Source: Lindgomyces ingoldianus (lineage: Eukaryota; Ascomycota; Dothideomycetes; Pleosporales; Lindgomycetaceae). Taken from it: 11,949 nucleotides of DNA. A program made the translations under genes and the position numbers. The notes under the pieces were generated by a model. The model searched no databases and was not told the origin of the DNA. It saw only the letters and a list, made by a program, of their open reading frames with translations. The number at the start of each line of letters is the position of its first letter. Within the stretch, counting starts at the first letter, position 1. Where the stretch lies: positions 795,174 to 807,122 of the forward strand of contig NW_022985190.1 of NCBI RefSeq assembly GCF_010093535.1, written 5' to 3'. Shown here in pieces: positions 6,698 to 11,949 of this stretch.

Positions 6698-6997
6698 TGT
6701 TAGATTGAAGCACTGTTTCTAGGCTTCCTGAGATGAATGATGGGTTTGGATGTGATGTATGGGATGATCATTGATTGTCTTGATTTATCAATCCTTTTTC
6801 TGCTCTACTCGTGTTGCTCGGCTTTTGTTTTTCCGATCCAAGTCCCTCGCGCACTAGCCCTATGCGCGACCAGCTTGCAACATGCTGCAATTTGCTGCAA
6901 TTTGCTGCAACATACTGTTTAAGCTTATTGCTTGTACTATGTAGCAGCTTTTGTCAAACGTTCCTCCTGTCTTGACAGTAGGTGCGCATATCTGACA
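6698..6997 (-). repeat. Copia 3' LTR (300 bp)
   Basis: On the - strand it starts TGTCAGATATGCGC and ends CAATCTAACA; the terminal inverted repeat TGTCAGA/TCTAACA matches at 6 of 7. It is directly preceded by a polypurine tract on the - strand. It keeps many CA, TG and CG dinucleotides, unlike the adjoining coding part. A 61-codon frame on the + strand (6737-6922) is a chance frame within it. Confidence 0.85.
6871..6910. repeat. 10-bp minisatellite in the Copia LTR
   Basis: Four 10-bp units, CAGCTTGCAA, CATGCTGCAA, TTTGCTGCAA and TTTGCTGCAA, share the core TGCTGCAA or close to it. In this position of the LTR they could be U3 protein-binding repeats or replication slippage. Confidence 0.65.
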
Positions 6998-7006
6998 CAC
7001 CCCCTC
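6998..7006 (-). promoter_or_regulatory. Copia polypurine tract
   Basis: On the - strand GAGGGGGTG directly abuts the LTR start TGTCAGA. It is the plus-strand primer site and confirms that the LTR at 6698-6997 is the 3' LTR of an element running on the - strand. Confidence 0.8.
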
Positions 7007-7009
7007 AGC

Positions 7010-10000
7010 TTAGACATGCTTCAAGCTAGTTCCTAATTGCGCATCCTTAGTATGCTTCTAGGGCTTCTATTCTTGCTTCAATCTCTTCTATATCCGCTTC
7101 CTAACTAACTATCCTCTCCCTAACGTTAACTAGCTAAATTTGCTAAAGAAAGCTTAGCCATTTGCTAGCTAGAAGCGCTTTAGTAAGTCTATCTATAAGC
7201 ATCTTACTAGAGAGAACATAGACAACCTTAATTATTTGTTAAGAGACTTCCTGTTAGAGCTAGTAGTTATAGATGTTAACATGTTAAAGCTTAGTTTAAA
7301 GTTAAGATATCTTTTTGTTTACTAGTTAAATTATCTACTTATTATTACACTAGATTATAATAGTTAAATTAGGCATTTTAACCTACAGTTTATTAAAAAG
7401 CATTCTTATAAATATAGCTTCCTTAGCAACTTAGAACAGTGCAAGTAATTCTGCTTTTATTATTAATGTTATAACTATATTTTGTTTATTTACTTACTAT
7501 GTAATTTATCTACTAAATAGTTAAATAACATAGCTTTAAAAGCTCTTTTTATTTAGTGTGTTATCTATAAATAACGCATTACTTGCTACTACAAGGTAGT
7601 CTTCTCCTCTTAATTAGAGTGCGTACGTCTGTGTTGCATGTAGGTACAGAATAACTTAATTAGCTGCATTCTAATAGTTAGATGCAGGATTTGTGAGAAA
7701 CTGTGCAAGGTGTGATGTAGTAAAGGCAATGTCTAGTCTTATAGTAACTGCTATAAAAAGTAGAGATCTAATCTTCTACTAATATTAATTTACTTCTAAT
7801 AGGGTTGTAAAACTAGATTGCAGCATAAGTTTAATCCTACTTATAGGTGTAGTATGCTGTAGGTCTTTTTTGTTAGCTAGCCTAGCTATCTTATTAATAT
7901 ATAAGGCTTATAATAGCTAAATTATTTATTACTGTTAATTTTTAATAATCTTAACTTTTAAAAACTATTATAAGTTCTTACTTTTTATTAGAGTATACTT
8001 CTCTTATAACTAGTCTACTACATGCTGTGCATCTACTTTAGAGCCTTTTTTATACGCAATAATAAAGTTGTCTATGTAAAAGAAAACAAATATTCTAGCT
8101 TTAGTTATATAGTAGAGTTTATATAGAACAGCTAAAAACCTAAGGCCTTTAAAAGTTATTATAAAATAGTGTTACTAAAGTAGGAAAAAAATTTATAAGC
8201 TATATAGTGCTTTTTAAAGCTTTAGTATTATACTTAGTTTCTAATAGCCTCTTAGCATCTGCATGTAGATATTGCAGTTAATTACTGCATGTATAAACAT
8301 GTTAGTTATGTTATATTATTTAAGCTCTAAGTTAAAGCATGCAGATATTACTATTAGCATTTAAAATAAGCGTCTTACTAGGGTAGTAGTGTAGGTATTT
8401 TATGTAGTAATATTTCTTTATTAATTACTATAAACTACTAGTTACACCTTACATCTTTATAATCTATAGTGTTTATTAAGCTTATAAGTATACACCTACA
8501 TATAATCTAGAATCTACTGTCTAGCTACCTTAATTAGCTTTATTTAGACTTTTATTTAGAATTTTATTATCTAATAACTATCTAAGTGTGTTCTTTCTAC
8601 TACTTTAAACATCTTATATAAAAAGTGCTTTTCTAGTTGCTTTTAAGTTAATAGTAAAAGTAGTAGCTAGCTTTTATAAAGTGTTTTTCTTTTAAATAGT
8701 ATTTTTATTAATGCTACTTTATTTAGTGTTTTGCTACTATGCTTTTCTACACTTTTAAATTTTATGCTAGCTATAAAGGCTGCAGCTTATAGTATAGTCT
8801 TTAATAACCCTATTTAGCTTAGCTTTAGTGCTGCTCTAGCTATTAACTGCATAAGTAATGCTATAAGTAGCAGAGTATTTAGAGAAGATAAATAGTTATC
8901 TCTAATTTTTCTTTCTTAATAGTAGCCTAGTAGGTCTACTTTATTAAAATTTAATGTATTATTTATAGTGTTATTTTTATAAAATAACTTTATTTTTAGC
9001 TAATAACTAAGTGTTAGAAGCTTAATTATTCTAATATATATAGTAATTTTTTTATAATGTTGTGCATAAGGTTATTTATTAAGTCTTTAAGCTTACTACT
9101 AAAGATTAAGTGTTTATTAAAAATAACATTACATATATAAATTACTTTTACTAGCAGTAGTATTTATATATAGTAGATGTTTAATAATTAGTACTTAACT
9201 AGATATCTAATCTACGCCTTTAAGTTTAGCCTTTATAGCTTAGATTTATTTTAATGTGTGTTATTAGTTATTATAAATACTTTATAGCTATAAGCTTTTA
9301 GATATGTAAAGCTTAGCTTTTAAATTAATATAATAACTTTATTATTTAAAGCTGCTTATATAAAGAAGATCTTATATAGTGTCTTTTAGTTATTAGCATA
9401 GTTTAGCGTCTAATTATATAAGTATACGCTAGCTCTAGTAATATATAGCTATATGTTCTATAGTAGGTTAGCATCTAGTTGTATAGCTTATAACTTTTTC
9501 TTATTTACACCTTTTAAGCGTTTAGCTTCTCTGTTCTAGGCTTATGTATCTAGTGCTAAAGGCTTAATAGTTATTTTATGTAATACTAGCTAGTGTTTTA
9601 CTTCTAGTTTTACTATTATAATCTTATTATTAGCTTTAATAACTTTTATAGTAATATTATAATAGTTTTTTTAAAAAAAAATTATAAAAGCTTTAATAAT
9701 TAATTTAGTAAGCTTATTATCTTTAAAGTAAAAGTCTTACTAGAAGCTAGAATACTTATTAGTAATTAGCATTTAACTTTACTTTTTTATAATGCTTTAT
9801 ACTTTATATGTATAGAAATTAATTAATAGTCTTTTACTAGGTCTACTATTACTAATTTATAGTGTGTAGCTAATTTATTATTATATTTTAGCTTTACTAT
9901 ATAAGTTATATTAAACTATTATAATTTCTTTAATTTACACCCCCTTAGCTTACTATATAAAGTGTTAAAGTGTAGCTAGTTTAAGGTGTCTAAGACACTT

Positions 10001-11340
10001 ATACTATAGCTTTACTAATGCCTTTTATAAACTATGTTTAGTTCTTATGTTAATTATGTGTGTATAATATAAGCTCTTTTATAGTAGATAGTACTCTAAC
10101 ACTTATTAGCTATAAATTTTTATAAAATCTTTAATTATTATCCTATCTAAGGCCTTTAAAGCAGTTAGCTTTGCTTATGTGTTTTACTAGATTCCTTTTT
10201 ATTATAGTAGGCAGAATAAGACTAGGTTGCACAGCAGGTCTAGGCACAGTGCAGCGTTATGTAGTATAAAACTGTATGCTTAACTATGTGTTTTATGCTT
10301 ACTTTTTAAGCTTAGTGTAATTAATTTATAGCTTTAAATCTATATATAAGAGTTTCTAAACTAGATAAAGTCTTTTAGTGTTAGTAAATAATAGTTATAA
10401 ATCTAATTAAAATTATTTATAATATAGCATGTTAAGCTTAAGTTAAAGATAAATAATTCTCTTAGTAGATATTTATTCTAGTTTAAATTAACTATAGCTA
10501 GCAATGTAGCTGCCTTAACTTTTAATACTTTCTAGCTTTTAAGTTAGTCTTCTTATATCTCTAGTATAAGTATATGTAAACTTTTTAGAATTAGTATTTT
10601 TAAATTATGTCTATGCTGCTTTTTAAGTAGGCCTTAAAATTCTAAGTTATGCTTATACTTTAATGCTATAAGCTTTTTAACTTTCTTATTTAGCATTTAC
10701 TAGTCTAGTGCTTTGTCTAGATAGACATAAAAGCAGTCCTTTAGTGCATAAATATGTTTATATGTAGAATATTTAGTGCTTTTTATTTTAGTAGGTTTTT
10801 AGCTTAAGAATAACTTTCTATTATTTTCTTAATAATATTAATGTTAAGGTCTACTTTATTTTTTTAACATTGTAACTTTTATACTATAAGCGTCTTTATT
10901 TATGCCCTAGGTAGTCTTTTTACTTTTAGTAAAGTATAATAAGTTATTTATTATAAAGGCAGCTTTATGCTTTTCTATATATATTAAATAATTTAACATT
11001 ATGTGTTTTTAAAAGCGCTTTATTATTTCTTTTTAATTTATATTTAGTGTAAACTGTCTGCTTTTCTAAAAAGTTATAGACTAATAAAAGGTAACTTTAT
11101 TTATAGTAGTTAGAAAGTCTTTTATAATAGCATTAAACTATATTATTTCTAGAACATTTTATGTCTCTACTTCTGTAGCAGTGTAATTATACTCTGCTAG
11201 CTATAGGTTCTATATGCTTATGTTTCTTAGCAGCTTTAAAGATGCATTATATTAGTTGCGCACATGTTTTTATTTAAATTAGTTGTTAACGCCTACTGTA
11301 GCTTTAAGGTTTGTAATCCACTATCTAAGTAGTTAATCTA
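7010..11340 (-). pseudogene. Copia gag-pol polyprotein remnant
   Basis: Domains run from high to low coordinates. A gag-type zinc knuckle lies at about 10771-10733; its last Cys remains, while the first two Cys and the His read as Tyr. A protease-like block lies near 10455-10400 and integrase at about 10040-9230. RT lies at about 8500-7950, with the active-site box reading Y-I-D-N at 8078-8067 (usual Y-V-D-D) inside F-V-F-F-Y. RNase H is at about 7740-7000 and includes the block D-I-A-F-T-T-S-H-L-A-Q-F-L, which is little changed. Many CAA/CAG codons have become stops, so it is non-functional. The patch at about 7600-7740 is less mutated than the rest. The true start is unclear; the gag reading can be followed to about 11340. 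Confidence 0.85.
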
Positions 11341-11450
11341 GGGAACAGCATGTACACTGCAGATGCAGGCTAACTATTAACTAGATAAAGACAATAATCT
11401 GTTAAAAGCTGAATTACTCTTTTTTATAATTATGTCTGTTACTTTTATTA

Positions 11451-11949
11451 GCGGAGCTTGCTCTGCTCCTTTCTGTGGACTTTGGTTTTCTTTAGTTAGG
11501 GCTTGGCAGCTAAGAATTACTGCTTTCAGCCTTTTTAGGCTCACATAAGCATAAAAACAGCAGATTCTTAGATAATTATTTCCTGCGCGAAAACTAAAAC
11601 CTTGCTGCGCGTGTTGTCTAATACCTGTCTAATACCTTCTGCTATAACCTACAACATAGTACTTCTGCTATTTAACACTAATAAACCTCCTCTACTTTAC
11701 AATAATTATTATTACTTTATAAATCTACAGAGAGACAGGACATTCCTCTAATAAAAGGTTTAATGTGCGCCCTGCAATACACAAATCTAGGCAAGGAAGC
11801 GCCCTACCTAGGGCAGCCCTATACCTCTACTGCTAGCTAAGAGGCGCGCTCTTGCTAATATTACATATGTTGCAAATAACAGACTACAACCCTATATCCT
11901 GCTGTTGTCTCCTCTAGTACCCCTATGTTGTTATTGTTCTACGCTATTA
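11451..11949. other. Low-RIP non-coding sequence right of the Copia element
   Basis: CA, TG and CG become common again from about 11450, so this stretch was probably not a repeat when RIP acted. I see no open frame or RNA gene. It holds the inverted repeats GGAGC-TTGCTCT-GCTCC (about 11453-11469), 11510-11571 and GCCCTA-CC-TAGGGC (11801-11814). Confidence 0.5.
11510..11571. repeat. Nested inverted repeat (62 bp)
   Basis: The outer arms CTAAGAAT-TA-CTGCT (11510-11524) and AGCAG-ATTCTTAG (11559-11571) pair over 13 bases with a 2-base bulge. An inner stem, AGCCT-TTTT-AGGCT, lies at 11528-11541. It could be a tiny transposon remnant or a structured RNA. No promoter or tail was recognised. Confidence 0.5.

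Larger units (their letters stand above)
6698..11450 (-). mobile_element. Ty1/Copia retrotransposon, RIP-degraded, 3' LTR intact, 5' LTR not found
   Basis: Read on the - strand, domains follow Copia order: gag with a zinc knuckle, protease, integrase, RT, RNase H, polypurine tract and 3' LTR. The internal part is heavily RIPped, but the LTR is not. The 5' boundary is set where the RIP-like composition stops, near 11450. No copy of the 300-bp LTR, even a mutated one, is visible between 11340 and 11949. The 5' end has therefore been lost, rearranged or truncated. Because the 5' side is unclear, no target duplication can be tested. Confidence 0.85.

Noticed and set aside
6737..6922. 61-codon open frame on the + strand
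   Set aside because: It lies wholly within the Copia 3' LTR, antisense to the element, and partly consists of the 10-bp repeat.

Overview
The window reads as repeat-filled, gene-free heterochromatin of a filamentous ascomycete (Pezizomycotina). Most of it is very AT-rich and full of TA, TAA and TAG while CA and TG are scarce. That is the signature of repeat-induced point mutation (RIP, CpA to TpA on either strand). I recognise no intact protein-coding gene, no tRNA, no rRNA and no CRISPR. The longest open frames (61-84 codons) are chance frames inside repeats or a GC-rich patch. The species cannot be told from this window.

Layout. (1) Positions 1 to about 2690 hold the 3' half of a Ty3/Gypsy pol gene on the + strand: end of reverse transcriptase, RNase H, integrase and a chromodomain. 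It has many RIP stops and one clear frameshift, and its 5' half lies left of the window. (2) Positions 2694-3273, just past the Gypsy pol end, hold a 580-bp LTR element without a gene. It has 129-bp LTRs, a CATAG target duplication, a polypurine tract and a primer-binding site complementary to its own LTR (a Tf1-like self-priming layout). It is GC-rich and not RIPped, so it looks younger than its surroundings. (3) Positions 3279-4344 are AT-rich repeat debris with a polypyrimidine tract. (4) Positions 4345-5656 hold four copies of a ~290-bp LTR (TGTAAC...GTTACA), two in each orientation, forming a large inverted arrangement. (5) Positions 5657-6697 are non-coding sequence with a strong hairpin, a GC-rich island and a polypurine tract. 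(6) Positions 6698 to about 11450 hold a Ty1/Copia element on the - strand. It has a well-preserved 300-bp 3' LTR and polypurine tract, a heavily RIPped gag-pol, and no recognisable 5' LTR. (7) Positions 11451-11949 are non-repeat-like sequence with little RIP and small inverted repeats.

The pieces form a nested retrotransposon graveyard, not a pathway. The most notable item is the small element at 2694-3273: it carries everything needed in cis for reverse transcription and integration, yet no protein, so it would depend on the enzymes of a full-length relative. All identifications come from reading the sequence and recognising family motifs; no database search was run.
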